From the NCBI GenBank assembly GCA_004297395.1, contig SCUO01000036.1:23146-87145 (forward strand): 64,000 bases of DNA, given 5' to 3'. Below, piece by piece: positions 17,201 through 24,747 of the stretch. Position 1 is the stretch's first letter, and the number at the start of each line of letters is the position of its first letter. A program made the position numbers and the translations under genes. Below the pieces are notes generated by a model. The model was not told where the DNA came from, did not search any database, and saw nothing but the letters and a program-made list of their open reading frames with translations. The stretch is from Chloroflexota bacterium. GTDB taxonomy: Bacteria > Chloroflexota > Limnocylindria > Limnocylindrales > CSP1-4.

Positions 17201-17524
17201 CCGCAGGGCGTCGTCCTCGCGGACCCGGGGGAAGCCGAAGACGGCCATGATCGCGTCGCCGATGTACTTCTCGAGCGTGCCGCCGTGGGCCAGCAGCGGC
17301 GCCCGCATCGCCTCGAAGTAGCGGGCCTCGACCTCCCGGACGGCCTCCGGGTCCAGGCTCTCGCCGAGCGAGGTGGAGCCCTTGAGGTCCGAGAAGACGA
17401 TCGTGACGACCTTGCGCAGCTCCTGGGCCGGCAGCTCCGCGACGAGCGACGTCCCGCAGTAGCCGCACAGCCGGAACTTGGCGGGGTTCTCCTCGCCACA
17501 GCTCGGACAGACGACGACCTGCAT
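14294..17524 (-). CDS. Zinc-ribbon / class III nucleotide cyclase / AAA ATPase / TPR protein
   Basis: 1,076 residues. Domain order: a zinc ribbon (Cys6, Cys9, Cys20, Cys23); a class III cyclase domain (about 35-220) with metal Asp46 (IVFSDLKGS) and Asp90 (IGDAIMAVFG), Lys86, and GDTVNVAARLE (Asp162, Asn165, Arg169); a signal-ATPase with Walker A GDAGVGKS (268-275) and Walker B LVLAIDDIH (385-393); then about 500 residues of TPR-like helices. All catalytic positions look intact, so it should make cAMP under control of the ATPase/TPR part. The ATG at 17524 lies seven bases after TAGACT; the open frame upstream is not counted. A CRP-type regulator is divergent 77 bp away, pairing synthesis with response. 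Confidence 0.88.
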   Translation of the reverse strand: MQVVVCPSCGEENPAKFRLCGYCGTSLVAELPAQELRKVVTIVFSDLKGSTSLGESLDPEAVREVEARYFEAMRAPLLAHGGTLEKYIGDAIMAVFGFPRVREDDALRAVRAAHGMQRALAALNVELEREYGVTLANRTGVNTGPVVANSDPNANQQIVTGDTVNVAARLEQSAPAQEVLIGELTYQLVRDEVVVESVEPLELKGKAERVPAYRLVDVRAPASGALEEGGGRGAPTPFVGRTGELARLGEALEEAEEFSACRIRLLVGDAGVGKSRVVREFRLRVGDRARILRGRCLPYGDGITFWPLVEIVREAASIDPEDSPAQAIDKIAALMGTEGPEDGEGPGIVERVAAAVGLAAGQFPVAELFWGARKFLEGLARTKPLVLAIDDIHSAEPTFLELLDHLVESVRGAPILVVASARLELQESHPEWWDAQAANRIQLRPLGEEDSGRVMQALLSGGEVEAAVRARIVAAAEGNPLFIEQVVSMLVDAGTLRRDGERWVSSEDAAELAVPPSINALLAARLDHLAREERAVIEPASVIGLVFATAAVTELAPDVLRSAVGGHLMTLARKRFVRPDATDDEGAYRFSNLLIRDTAYGALLKRARATLHERFVAWAERVNKERGREQEFEEILGYHLEQAYRYRTDLGRVDEEGREIGRRGAAKLSAAGRRAFARGDTPAACTLLRRAVALLDETDPLRVELLPELAEALTENGSFDEAKAVIEQSRALAESLADARAAARTTLARVALDLYTAESADAEGALATVQGALDLLTELADSANMARAWRLLMFIHGTSGRYDLAAEAAAKVADHAHAAGDQRLVGLGAMGYAATALHGPTAVADAIRRCEELSEEVRGDRKAEAIISGVLSVLHAMEGDFDRARGLYGRGREMLLDLGPSVTAASTSVDWSRVELLADDLAAAEAGLRADFAALDALGERYFRSTVAALLGAILYERDQLEEADRYTGLAAELADVDDAYSQAAWRATRAKLQARAGESETAIATATEAVRIAGATLDIDQQADTLADLAIVLRLVGDLESSGPPLREALELYERKGDRVSAERVRSLLEGVPAS

Positions 17525-17531
17525 GCTCCGG

Positions 17532-17537
17532 AGTCTA
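17532..17537 (-). promoter_or_regulatory. -10 hexamer of a leaderless promoter (cyclase gene)
   Basis: TAGACT on the minus strand is followed by seven bases and the ATG at 17524. No Shine-Dalgarno sequence is present. The 77-bp divergent region also holds a plus-strand TACGAT (17555-17560) that may serve the CRP gene. Confidence 0.55.
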
Positions 17538-17601
17538 GCGGCGCTTTCCTCGGCTACGATGCGGCCGACGGGGGTTGTCCGCGCACGCCAGGGAGAACTG
17601 C

Positions 17602-18309
17602 ATGGCCGACGGCCCCGGGAGCTCGGTCGGGCTGGAAGCGCTGCGGCGCTGCCGCCTCTTCGCACGCCTTGACGAGGGTCGGCTGGCGCCGCTCGCGGCC
17701 TCGCTCCGGGCGCGGCGCTACCGCTCGGGCGAGACGATCTTCCACCAGGACGACCCGGGCGACGCCCTCCACGTCGTGACGGCCGGAGCGGTGAAGATCG
17801 TCCTGCCATCGGCCGAGGACGAGGAGCCGGCGATCATCGCGACCCTCCGGCCGGGCGACTTCTTCGGTGAGCTGGCCCTGTTCGACGACGCGCCCCGCTC
17901 CGCGACCGCGGTCGCCCTCGGCCCGACCGAGACGCTCGTCCTGCGACGCGAGGCGTTCCTCGCGCTGATCGACGACGACCGGTCGATGCGCCATGCCCTC
18001 CTGTCGTCGCTGGCCGACGAGATCCGGTCGATCACGGCCCACGTCCAGGATCTCCACTTCCTGGACCTGCCGGGCCGGCTGAGCCGGCGCATCCTGCGCG
18101 AGGCGGAGAAGGTCGCGGCCGAGCCGGATGGCTCCTTCCGCCTCGCCTGGCCCTACACCCAGGCCGAGCTGGCCGGGATGATCGGCGGCTCGCGCCAGTC
18201 GGTGAACCGCCTCCTCGCGGATCTCGTCGCCCGCGGCCTCATCCGGGTCGAGCGCGATGTCCTCGTCATCCCCGACCGGGTGGCGCTGGAGCGCTCAATC
18301 CGGCGCTGA
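17602..18309 (+). CDS. CRP/FNR-family transcriptional regulator
   Basis: 235 residues. The N-terminal cyclic-nucleotide-binding domain (about 10-130) contains the phosphate-binding cassette FFGELALFDDAPRSATAVAL with the Arg and Ser/Thr expected for cAMP binding. The C-terminal winged helix (about 150-225) reads YTQAELAGMIGGSRQSVNRLLADLVARGLI. No iron-sulphur cysteines of FNR type are seen. The ATG at 17602 has AGGGAGA nine bases upstream. It is divergent from a cyclase gene, so it is the likely receptor of the cAMP made there. Two carriers with cNMP domains elsewhere in the window could respond to the same signal. Confidence 0.9.
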   Translation: MADGPGSSVGLEALRRCRLFARLDEGRLAPLAASLRARRYRSGETIFHQDDPGDALHVVTAGAVKIVLPSAEDEEPAIIATLRPGDFFGELALFDDAPRSATAVALGPTETLVLRREAFLALIDDDRSMRHALLSSLADEIRSITAHVQDLHFLDLPGRLSRRILREAEKVAAEPDGSFRLAWPYTQAELAGMIGGSRQSVNRLLADLVARGLIRVERDVLVIPDRVALERSIRR

Positions 18310-18334
18310 CCACGCGCTGACCTCGCGCGCCCGC

Positions 18335-18384
18335 GTCGACCGGGTCGACCGGGTCGACCGGTCGCCCGCGGGTCCGCGACCCGC
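18335..18384. repeat. GTCGACCGG triplet repeat and hairpin between convergent genes
   Basis: Three 9-bp copies (18335-18361) are followed by GCGGGTC-CGC-GACCCGC (18368-18384), a 7-bp stem with a 3-nt loop. Lying between the ends of the CRP and MFS genes, the hairpin may act as a bidirectional terminator, though it has no T-tract. Confidence 0.5.
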
Positions 18385-18390
18385 CCGCCT

Positions 18391-20238
18391 TCAGCTCCCG
18401 CTGCTCGCCTCCGAGTAGGTCTTCGGCAGGGCCTGGGCGCGCGGCCGCCGGCGCAGGTCCTTCAGGTCGCGCTGGTCGAGCCCGGCCAGGCGGACGAGAT
18501 CGGCGTTCGCCGTCCGGGTCAGCCGCTCCCGGAGCTTCGAGCTGATGAGCGAGTTCATGGCCGGGACCTCCATGAGGCTCTTCAGCGTCGCCGCCGGGAC
18601 CTCGAGCAGGTCGGTCGATTCATCGGCCACGACGTTGGCCGTCCGGGTGCTGCCGGTCAGGGCCGCGATCTCGCCGAAGAAGTCGCCCGGTCCCATCGAC
18701 GAGAGCGAGCGGAACTCCTCGCCTTCGGCCGGGATGCCGGCGACGACCCGGCCGCCCAGGACGAAGAACGCGGCATCGCTCGCGTCGCCGGCCCGGACGA
18801 CGACGAATCCGGGCGGGGCCGTGGCGACGGTTGCGCCCGCGAGGAACTCGTTGCGGCGCTCCATCGCCAGGGCCTTGAGCTCCGGCAGGACGTCGATGAG
18901 GCGATCGAGGTCGAGCATGTTCGCCGGCCGACCGGCACCGACCGTCGGCGCCGTGGGCGTCGTCCGGAGCAGCTGGAGCGTCCGCCGCCACTCGGTCGCG
19001 GGACGGCCGAGGCCGGGCATGAACTGGGTCCAGACACCGGCCCCGGCGAGCACGAGCGAGGCGACCACGACGAGCTCCCGGACCGGGAAGACGTCGGCCA
19101 GGCCGGCGCCGGCCATGCCCACCAGGAACAGCACGTCGCGGGACACGAAGAACGCCGAGAAGACGCGGCCCCGCATGTCCCGCGGGATGTGGCGCTGCAG
19201 CAGCAGCCGCCGGGCGATCGACATGGGTGCGTTGAGGAAGCCCGTGATCATCACGAGGACGATGGCGATGTTCATCGTCGGGGCCAGGCCGTAGAGCACG
19301 CCGAAGATGCCCATGGCTGCGGTGGCCACGACGAGCCACGAGCCTTCGTTGAGGCGGTCGCCGAAGCGGGCCATGAGGAAGCTGCCGATGACGAAGCCGA
19401 CCGAGGTCAGGCCCTCCTGGAGCCCGTACTCGAACTCCGTCCCGCCCAGCTCGCGAATGGCCATCGGCAGGAGCAGGACGTTCCACAGCCCGAACGACAG
19501 AAAGACGGGGGCACCGACGATGAAGATCGACCGCAGGATCGGGGTGCTCCAGAGGTAGCTCGCGCCGCTCTTCAGGTTGTCGACGACCACCCCGATGGAC
19601 GTGGGCTCAGGCGCCCCGCCCTTCGGCACGCGGACGACGATGAGCAGGGCGAACGCCGCGAAGTAGGTCAGCGCGTCGATGAAGAACGGCAGCAGGATGT
19701 TCGACGAGGCAAGAAAGCCGGCGGCCGCGAAGCCGACCGCGGTCGAGCCGAACGAGCTCACTGCCAGGAACGAGTTGGCCTGGGTCAGCTCCTCTTCGGT
19801 CGCGATCTCGGGGAGCACCGCCTCCCAGGCCGGATCGAAGAACTGGCGGACCGTGGCCGAGACGAAGACCAGGCCGTACAGCGCGGCCACGAACGCCTCC
19901 GGCCGCTCCTCCGAGAAGAGCGTCATGTAGGCGAGCGGGATCCCGAGGACGATGAAGCCCCGGAGCAGGTTCGCCAGGAGCAGGATCCGCTTCTTGTCGT
20001 AGCGATCGACGAAGACGCCGGCGAACAGCCCGAAGACGAGCGTCGGGATCGCGGTGACCATCAGCACGGCGCCGACCGCGAAGGCCGAGCCCGTGATCCG
20101 GAAGATGAGGATCGCGGCCGCGAGATCCGTGAGCGCCTCGCCGATCGTGGAGATGAGCTGGGCCGACCACATCAGCGTGAAGTCGCGCTTGCCGAAGATC
20201 GCGAACATCGACCTCGAGGCGGGGGCCGGCTGGGTCAT
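18391..20238 (-). CDS. MFS transporter with C-terminal cyclic-nucleotide-binding domain
   Basis: 615 residues. Residues 10-420 form a major facilitator domain (about 12 helices) of the MFS_3/enterobactin-exporter type, with the loop FVDRYDKKRILLLANLL between helices 2 and 3 and an internal repeat around HIPRDMRGRVFSAFF. After a linker, residues 455-580 are a cNMP-binding domain whose cassette reads GDFFGEIAALTGSTRTANVVA. Carrier activity could thus be gated by a cyclic nucleotide, which fits the cyclase/CRP pair next door. The substrate is unknown. The ATG has AGGGAG upstream; a minus-strand TAGACT near 20317-20322 may be its promoter. A shorter fusion of similar design is encoded at 44548-46206. 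Confidence 0.87.
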   Translation of the reverse strand: MTQPAPASRSMFAIFGKRDFTLMWSAQLISTIGEALTDLAAAILIFRITGSAFAVGAVLMVTAIPTLVFGLFAGVFVDRYDKKRILLLANLLRGFIVLGIPLAYMTLFSEERPEAFVAALYGLVFVSATVRQFFDPAWEAVLPEIATEEELTQANSFLAVSSFGSTAVGFAAAGFLASSNILLPFFIDALTYFAAFALLIVVRVPKGGAPEPTSIGVVVDNLKSGASYLWSTPILRSIFIVGAPVFLSFGLWNVLLLPMAIRELGGTEFEYGLQEGLTSVGFVIGSFLMARFGDRLNEGSWLVVATAAMGIFGVLYGLAPTMNIAIVLVMITGFLNAPMSIARRLLLQRHIPRDMRGRVFSAFFVSRDVLFLVGMAGAGLADVFPVRELVVVASLVLAGAGVWTQFMPGLGRPATEWRRTLQLLRTTPTAPTVGAGRPANMLDLDRLIDVLPELKALAMERRNEFLAGATVATAPPGFVVVRAGDASDAAFFVLGGRVVAGIPAEGEEFRSLSSMGPGDFFGEIAALTGSTRTANVVADESTDLLEVPAATLKSLMEVPAMNSLISSKLRERLTRTANADLVRLAGLDQRDLKDLRRRPRAQALPKTYSEASSGS

Positions 20239-20319
20239 GGATCGGACGCTCCCTCGCTCGCCGATCGAGACGCGGCAGCCGGCGGGGGTCCGGCACCGGG
20301 CGCGGCGATGGCGGCGAGT

Positions 20320-20925
20320 CTATCGTCCGCGGCCGCCCCGTGGGAGGCTTCTGGGCAGATGGACGCCCTCGGCGGCCAGGAGCGAGGACTTGAGCTCGAG
20401 GAGCCGCTCGTGGTCGCCCCACCAGCCGCCGCCGTAGCCGCCGAGGGTGCCGTCGCCGGCGACCACCCGATGGCATGGCACCAGCATCGCCACGGGGTTG
20501 CGACCGACCGCGCCACCCACCGCCCGGGCGGCGCCGGGACGGTCGACCGCCCGGGCGATGTCGCCGTAGCTCCGGGTCTCGCCGCGCGGGATGGCCCGGA
20601 CCGCGGCGAGGACCTCGCGATCGAAGGCCGGCCGATCTGACAGGTCGAGGGGCAGCGCGTCCAGGCCGGCCGAGTCATCGCCGGCCAGGGCTTCGGCCAG
20701 CACCGTCGCGGCCCGATCGAGGAGCGCCGGCCGAGCCTCGCCCCCGCCGATCCAACGGACCGGGCGACGAAGGCGGGCCTCCAGGCCGGCCTCGAACGCC
20801 TCTCGCGTGGTGGTCAGCCCGACGGCCACGACGCCGCGGTCCGAAACCGCGACATGAACCGGCCCCCACGGCGCGGCGACCGCCGTCGCAACGAGCCGGT
20901 CATCGGGGCGCTGGTCGGCTGCCAT
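20320..20925 (-). CDS. ogt: Methylated-DNA--protein-cysteine S-methyltransferase
   Basis: 201 residues. This suicide enzyme removes O6-alkyl groups from guanine. The C-terminal domain is diagnostic: FDREVLAAVRAIPRGETRSYGDIARAVDRPGAARAVGGAVGRNP followed by the active-site PCHRVV with acceptor Cys151, then GGYGGGWW. The N-terminal domain (1-95) is the variable ribonuclease-H-like part. No AraC/Ada activator domain is fused, so it is of the Ogt type. It is divergent from the thioesterase gene 46 bp away and lies 81 bp upstream of the MFS-cNMP gene in the same direction. A cytoplasmic DNA-repair role is well supported. Confidence 0.93.
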   Translation of the reverse strand: MAADQRPDDRLVATAVAAPWGPVHVAVSDRGVVAVGLTTTREAFEAGLEARLRRPVRWIGGGEARPALLDRAATVLAEALAGDDSAGLDALPLDLSDRPAFDREVLAAVRAIPRGETRSYGDIARAVDRPGAARAVGGAVGRNPVAMLVPCHRVVAGDGTLGGYGGGWWGDHERLLELKSSLLAAEGVHLPRSLPRGGRGR

Positions 20926-20958
20926 GACCGGTCGATCGTCTCACGCTCGGCCCGGCCG

Positions 20959-20964
20959 TACACT
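20959..20964 (+). promoter_or_regulatory. -10 hexamer of a leaderless promoter (thioesterase gene)
   Basis: TACACT is followed by seven bases and the GTG at 20972. No Shine-Dalgarno sequence is present. This decides the GTG start over the upstream in-frame ATG at 20924, which would lie upstream of the transcript. Confidence 0.55.
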
Positions 20965-20971
20965 CCGCCAC

Positions 20972-21487
20972 GTGCCAGTACCTGTCCAGCCCGCGTCGCG
21001 CAGCCGGATCGACGTCCCGACCGACTCCCGTGACATCGCCGGCGACTTCGCCCACCTCCATCGGATCGAGGTTCGCTTCGCCGACACCGACGCGATGGGC
21101 CACGTCAACAACGCCTCATACCTCACGTACGCCGAGATCGCCCGTGTCGCCTACTACGAGGCCGTGTCGGGCGAGCCCCTGCCGCTGGCCACCCACGGGG
21201 CGGAGGAGGGGATGATCCTGGCCCAGATCGCGATCTCGTACCGTAGCCCGGCCTTCTTCGGCGAGACCCTGGCCGTGGAGACGAGGGTCGATCGGATCGG
21301 CCGGACCAGCTTCTCGATGGTCCACCGCCTCACCGCGCCCGAGAGTCGCTACGGCCCGAGCCGCCTCATCGCGGTCGCCGATTCGGTCCTCGTGACGTAC
21401 GACTACGGGAGCGACCGGGCGATCGACGTGCCCGCCGAGCTGGCCGTCGCGATCGAGAGCTTCGAGGGCCGCGCCCTCCGCGGCTGA
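20972..21487 (+). CDS. Hot-dog-fold acyl-CoA thioesterase
   Basis: 171 residues of the 4-hydroxybenzoyl-CoA thioesterase/YbgC group. The signature HRIEVRFADTDAMGHVNNASYLTYAEIARVAYYE contains the catalytic Asp (DTDAMGHVNN). It is followed by ILAQIAISYRSPAFFGETLAVETRVDRIGRTSFSMVHRL, the central beta-sheet of the fold. It hydrolyses thioesters of acyl- or aryl-CoA; the substrate cannot be told from sequence. The start is a GTG seven bases after a TACACT hexamer. The fab genes begin 520 bp downstream but on the other strand, so a lipid link is only suggestive. Confidence 0.88.
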   Translation: MPVPVQPASRSRIDVPTDSRDIAGDFAHLHRIEVRFADTDAMGHVNNASYLTYAEIARVAYYEAVSGEPLPLATHGAEEGMILAQIAISYRSPAFFGETLAVETRVDRIGRTSFSMVHRLTAPESRYGPSRLIAVADSVLVTYDYGSDRAIDVPAELAVAIESFEGRALRG

Positions 21488-22008
21488 TCGGGGCCCGCGG
21501 CCGCCCGGCGCCCCCGCCGCCCGCGACCGCCCGGCGCCGCCCGGCGCCGCCCGGCCCCGTTCCGCTGTCGTCCCGGCCCGATGCCCCGCTCCGCTGTCGC
21601 GACCCGGCGCCGCTCCATTCTCGCGGGCCGCCCGAAGCACCGCTCCAAATGCTCCGCCCGGATGAGGCTCGATCGGCTGCGGCCGAGCCAGTCCTGTCTT
21701 GCATCGGGCGCACGGCTCCGACGTCCGGTTGCACAAGATGCATGTAACCGCCCGGGAGGCGTCCCGCCGGCGCGGTTGGCCGGCAACTGACTGCGACGCG
21801 TGCGCCGAAGCCGTCGTCGAAGGCCGATTGCTTGCGCCACCTGCACGATGTCGACGAGTGAGGCGCGCGTGCCATCCGCGGGGCGTCGGTTACATGCGCC
21901 TGGTGCAAGCGAGGCGATCAGGCCCTGAGCTGGACGACGGCGAGCCCAGCGACCTCCGAGAGGACGGGCGGCGCCAGCGCCCGCGGCGGGGCCTGAGCCC
22001 AGACCCGA
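21488..22008. other. 521-bp intergenic region with a long inverted repeat
   Basis: No gene is supported here. The left part (about 21490-21560) is a low-complexity run of CCGCCCGGCG-like units. Further right, 22-bp arms at 21729-21750 and 21887-21908 are inverted repeats of each other at 19 of 22 positions (core CGGTTACATGC against GCATGTAACCG) and enclose 136 bp without a coding frame. The base composition is a little less GC-rich than the flanks. Confidence 0.5.
21729..21908. repeat. 22-bp imperfect inverted repeats enclosing 136 bp
   Basis: Left arm TTGCACAAGATGCATGTAAC plus CG; right arm 21887-21908, matching its reverse complement with three mismatches. The size and spacing resemble a degraded miniature element or a pair of protein-binding sites. 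No target-site duplication is obvious. Confidence 0.45.
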
Positions 22009-23277
22009 TCAGGCCTCGAAGCGCCGGAAGACCGCGACCGCGTTCTGGCCGCCGAAACCGAAGCCGTTGATCATCGCCGTGTCGACCCGCAGCTGACGCT
22101 TCACGTTCGGGGTGTAGTCGAGATCACACTCCGGGTCCGGCTCGCGGTAGTTGATGGTCGGCGGGATCCAGCCGTCCTTGATGGCTCCGACCGCGGCGAT
22201 GCCGGCGACCGCTCCGGCCGCGCCGAGCATGTGCCCGACCATCGACTTCGGCGAGGAGATCGCCAGGCTGGCCGCCCGGTCGCCGAAGGCCCGTTTGATC
22301 GCCTTCGTCTCGGTCACGTCGTTGAGCGGGGTCGAGGTGCCGTGGGCGACGAGGTAGTCGACGTCGGTCGGCCCGATGCCGGCATGGCGCATCGCCCCGG
22401 CCATCGCCATGGCTGCGCCGCGGCCCGTGGGCTCCGGCGCCGAGATGTGGAAGGCATCGGCCGTCAGGGCCGCCCCGATGAGCTCGGCCAGGATCGGCGC
22501 GCCGCGAGCCAGGGCATGCTCCGCGGATTCGATGACCATGACCCCGGCCCCCTCGCCGAAGACGAAGCCGTCGCGGGTCCGATCGAACGGCCGGGAGGCG
22601 CCCTCGGGATCATCGTTGCGCTTCGAGAGGGCGCCCATGTTCGACAGGGCGGCGAAGGCCATGGCCAGGAGCGGCGCCTCCGAGCCGCCGGCGATGACCA
22701 CGTCGCACTCGCCGCCGGCGATGAGCCGGAGGGCGTCCTGGAAGGCGATGACGCCCGAGGCGCAGGCGGCGACCTGGGTGATGACCGGCCCGGTGAGCCC
22801 GTAGCGCATCGATACCTGGGCCGCGGCCATGCTGCCCGAGAGGGCCGGGATGGCGAACGGGCTGACCTGCCCGGGGCCCCGGTCGCGAATCGTGTTGGCG
22901 CCCTCGATGACCTGCTCCATGCCGCCGCCGCCGGTGTTCAGGACGACCGCGGCCCGATCGCGCTGCTCCGGGGTCCAGGTCGAGAAGTCCAGCCCCGCCC
23001 GCCCGACCGCCTCGGTCGCGGCCGCCATCCCGAAGTGGATGAAGCGGCTCATCCGACGGGCCATCTTGCGGTCCATCGCGACGTTGGGGTCGAAGCCCTT
23101 GACCTCGGCCGCGATCTTGACGTCGTGGCCCGTCGTGTCGAACGTCGTGATCGGTCCGCCGCCCGGCTTGCCGGCGAGGAGATTCGTCCAGAACGTCTCG
23201 GCGTCATTGCCGATCGGGGTGACGGCCCCCATCCCGGTCACGACGGCCCGGCGCGCTGGATCCTGGCTAGGCGGCAC
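22009..23277 (-). CDS. fabF: Beta-ketoacyl-ACP synthase II (first of two)
   Basis: 422 residues; condensing enzyme of fatty-acid elongation. The Cys-His-His triad is complete: QVAACASGVIAFQDAL (Cys about 165), VAHGTSTPLNDVTETKA (His about 305) and SSPKSMVGHMLGAAGAVAG (His about 340, with the Lys). The C-terminal GFGFGGQNAVAVF loop is present. The GTG start at 23277 has AGAGGAG eight bases upstream and a TACAAT -10 at 23316-23311. It lies downstream of a second FabF and FabD but has its own promoter. The two copies differ considerably, so they may use different chain lengths or acyl donors. Confidence 0.92.
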   Translation of the reverse strand: MPPSQDPARRAVVTGMGAVTPIGNDAETFWTNLLAGKPGGGPITTFDTTGHDVKIAAEVKGFDPNVAMDRKMARRMSRFIHFGMAAATEAVGRAGLDFSTWTPEQRDRAAVVLNTGGGGMEQVIEGANTIRDRGPGQVSPFAIPALSGSMAAAQVSMRYGLTGPVITQVAACASGVIAFQDALRLIAGGECDVVIAGGSEAPLLAMAFAALSNMGALSKRNDDPEGASRPFDRTRDGFVFGEGAGVMVIESAEHALARGAPILAELIGAALTADAFHISAPEPTGRGAAMAMAGAMRHAGIGPTDVDYLVAHGTSTPLNDVTETKAIKRAFGDRAASLAISSPKSMVGHMLGAAGAVAGIAAVGAIKDGWIPPTINYREPDPECDLDYTPNVKRQLRVDTAMINGFGFGGQNAVAVFRRFEA

Positions 23278-23310
23278 GGGCTGCTCCTCTGGGTCGGGTC
23301 ATCGCGGGCG

Positions 23311-23316
23311 ATTGTA
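23311..23316 (-). promoter_or_regulatory. -10 hexamer upstream of the distal fabF
   Basis: TACAAT on the minus strand, 33 nt before the GTG start. It leaves room for a short leader with the ribosome-binding site AGAGGAG. The -35 is poor. Confidence 0.4.
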
Positions 23317-23378
23317 GCCGCGCCGACCCTGACGGCCGCTCAGGTGCGTTCGGCGCAAGGCGGCCCGGAGCAGGCGAA

Positions 23379-23405
23379 GCGAGCGCACTCCAACGTGCGT
23401 GAGCG
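23379..23405 (+). repeat. Copy 1 of a dispersed 27-bp intergenic repeat
   Basis: Contains AACGTGCGTGAGCG. It matches the reverse complement of 47583-47609 at 25 of 27 positions. Both copies lie between genes, which points to a REP-like family. Confidence 0.5.
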
Positions 23406-23450
23406 AGTCGCGCACGGGCCAACGCGGCGCCGGACGCGCATCAGCGGCCG

Positions 23451-24725
23451 TCAATCGCCGTCGTAGCGCTTGAAGATCACCGCGCCGTTGTGCCCACCGA
23501 GGCCGATGTTGTTCGAGAGGGCGTAGCGGATCGGCATTCGGACCGTTTCGTCGACGACCCAGAGGTCGCACTCGGGATCCGGGTCGCGGTAGTTGAGGGT
23601 CCCGGGCACGGTCTGCTCGGCGACCGACATGACCGTGGCGAAGGCCTCGAAGGCCCCGGCTGCGCCCATCATGTGGCCGGTCATCGACTTCGTGGCGCTG
23701 ATGGCGAGCGAGCGCCGGTCCCCGGCCGCCCGATCCCCGAAGACCGCCCAGATGGCCTCGGCCTCGCGGGCGTCGCCGACCGGGGTCGAGGTGCCGTGCG
23801 GGTTGATGAGGTCGACCTCATCGGCCGGGACGCCGCGGCGGTCGAGGGCCATCCTCATCGCCCGCGACGAGCCCGTCCCGTGCTCGATCGGCTGGATCAT
23901 GTCCCAGCCGTCGGCGGCCGACCCGTAGCCGACCACCTCGGCGTAGATCCGGGCTCCGCGGGCCTTGGCCAGCTCGAGGTCCTCCAGGAACAGCCCGCCC
24001 GCGCCCTCGCCCAGGACGAAGCCGTTGCGCGTCGCGTCGAACGGTCGTGAGACCGTCTGGAGGGGCTCGCCGGGCCGGGGCGAGCCGAGGCCGCGCATGT
24101 TGCCGAACCCGGCGTGGGCGACCTCGATGAGTGGCGCTTCGGTCGACCCGCTGATGACCGCGATGCAGTCGCCGCGACGGATGACCTCGGCCGCCTCGGC
24201 CACGTTGTGGGTCCCGGTGGCGCAGGCCGAGACCATGCACACGTTGTGGCCGATCGCGCCGGTCTCGATGGCGATCATGCCCGACGTCGAGTCGACGAGG
24301 GCGTTGGCGATGAACGTCGGCGGGACGCGGTTGGGGCCCTTGTCGTGGAGCGTCTTGTAGCTCTCGATCATTAGGCGCTGCCCGCCGGCGCCGGAGCCGA
24401 AGACGACGCCCACGTCGGTCCGGTTGGCGTCGCTGATCTCGAAGCCCGAGTCGGCCAGGGCCTGCTTGGCCGCGGCGACGCCGAAGTGCATCTCGCTCTC
24501 GCTGCGGCGCACCGCCTTGGCGTCCATCCAGGCGGTCGCCTCGAAGTCGCGGACCTCGCCGGCCGCCTTCTGCTCGTAGCCGGAGACATCGAACCTGGTG
24601 ATCTCGCCCAGGCCGGACACGCCGTTGACGAGGTTGGACCAGGCGGTCGACACGTCGTTGCCGACCGGGCTGATGACGCCAAGGCCGGTCACGACGACGC
24701 GGCGGTTGTAGTCGGGTCTGCGCAC
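23451..24725 (-). CDS. fabF: Beta-ketoacyl-ACP synthase II (second of two)
   Basis: 424 residues. The thiolase fold has an intact triad: VSACATGTHNVAEAAE (Cys about 170), INPHGTSTPVGDARE (His about 310) and SATKSMTGHMMGAAGAF (His about 345). It ends NNIGLGGHNGAVIFKRY. The GTG start at 24725 is preceded at eight bases by AAGGAG; the open frame runs on upstream without a better start. It lies 22 bp after fabD in the same direction, so the two are co-transcribed. A 173-bp gap containing a repeat separates it from the other fabF. No acyl carrier protein, fabG or fabH is in view. Confidence 0.92.
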   Translation of the reverse strand: MRRPDYNRRVVVTGLGVISPVGNDVSTAWSNLVNGVSGLGEITRFDVSGYEQKAAGEVRDFEATAWMDAKAVRRSESEMHFGVAAAKQALADSGFEISDANRTDVGVVFGSGAGGQRLMIESYKTLHDKGPNRVPPTFIANALVDSTSGMIAIETGAIGHNVCMVSACATGTHNVAEAAEVIRRGDCIAVISGSTEAPLIEVAHAGFGNMRGLGSPRPGEPLQTVSRPFDATRNGFVLGEGAGGLFLEDLELAKARGARIYAEVVGYGSAADGWDMIQPIEHGTGSSRAMRMALDRRGVPADEVDLINPHGTSTPVGDAREAEAIWAVFGDRAAGDRRSLAISATKSMTGHMMGAAGAFEAFATVMSVAEQTVPGTLNYRDPDPECDLWVVDETVRMPIRYALSNNIGLGGHNGAVIFKRYDGD

Positions 24726-24747
24726 TTGGGGCGGCTCCTTCGGGTGG

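Noticed and set aside
14900..17779. A 959-codon plus-strand open frame opposite the cyclase gene
   Set aside because: Same cause: no domain is recognisable and the composition is Arg/Gly/Leu/Glu-rich. The minus-strand protein has several verified domains.
17525..17809. 95-residue N-terminal extension of the cyclase protein
   Set aside because: It overlaps the divergent CRP gene and its promoter region. The zinc ribbon begins directly after the ATG at 17524, which has a leaderless-type -10.
21729..21908. Integron attC site
   Set aside because: The arms lack GTTRRRY/RYYYAAC core sites, and no integrase or cassette gene is near.
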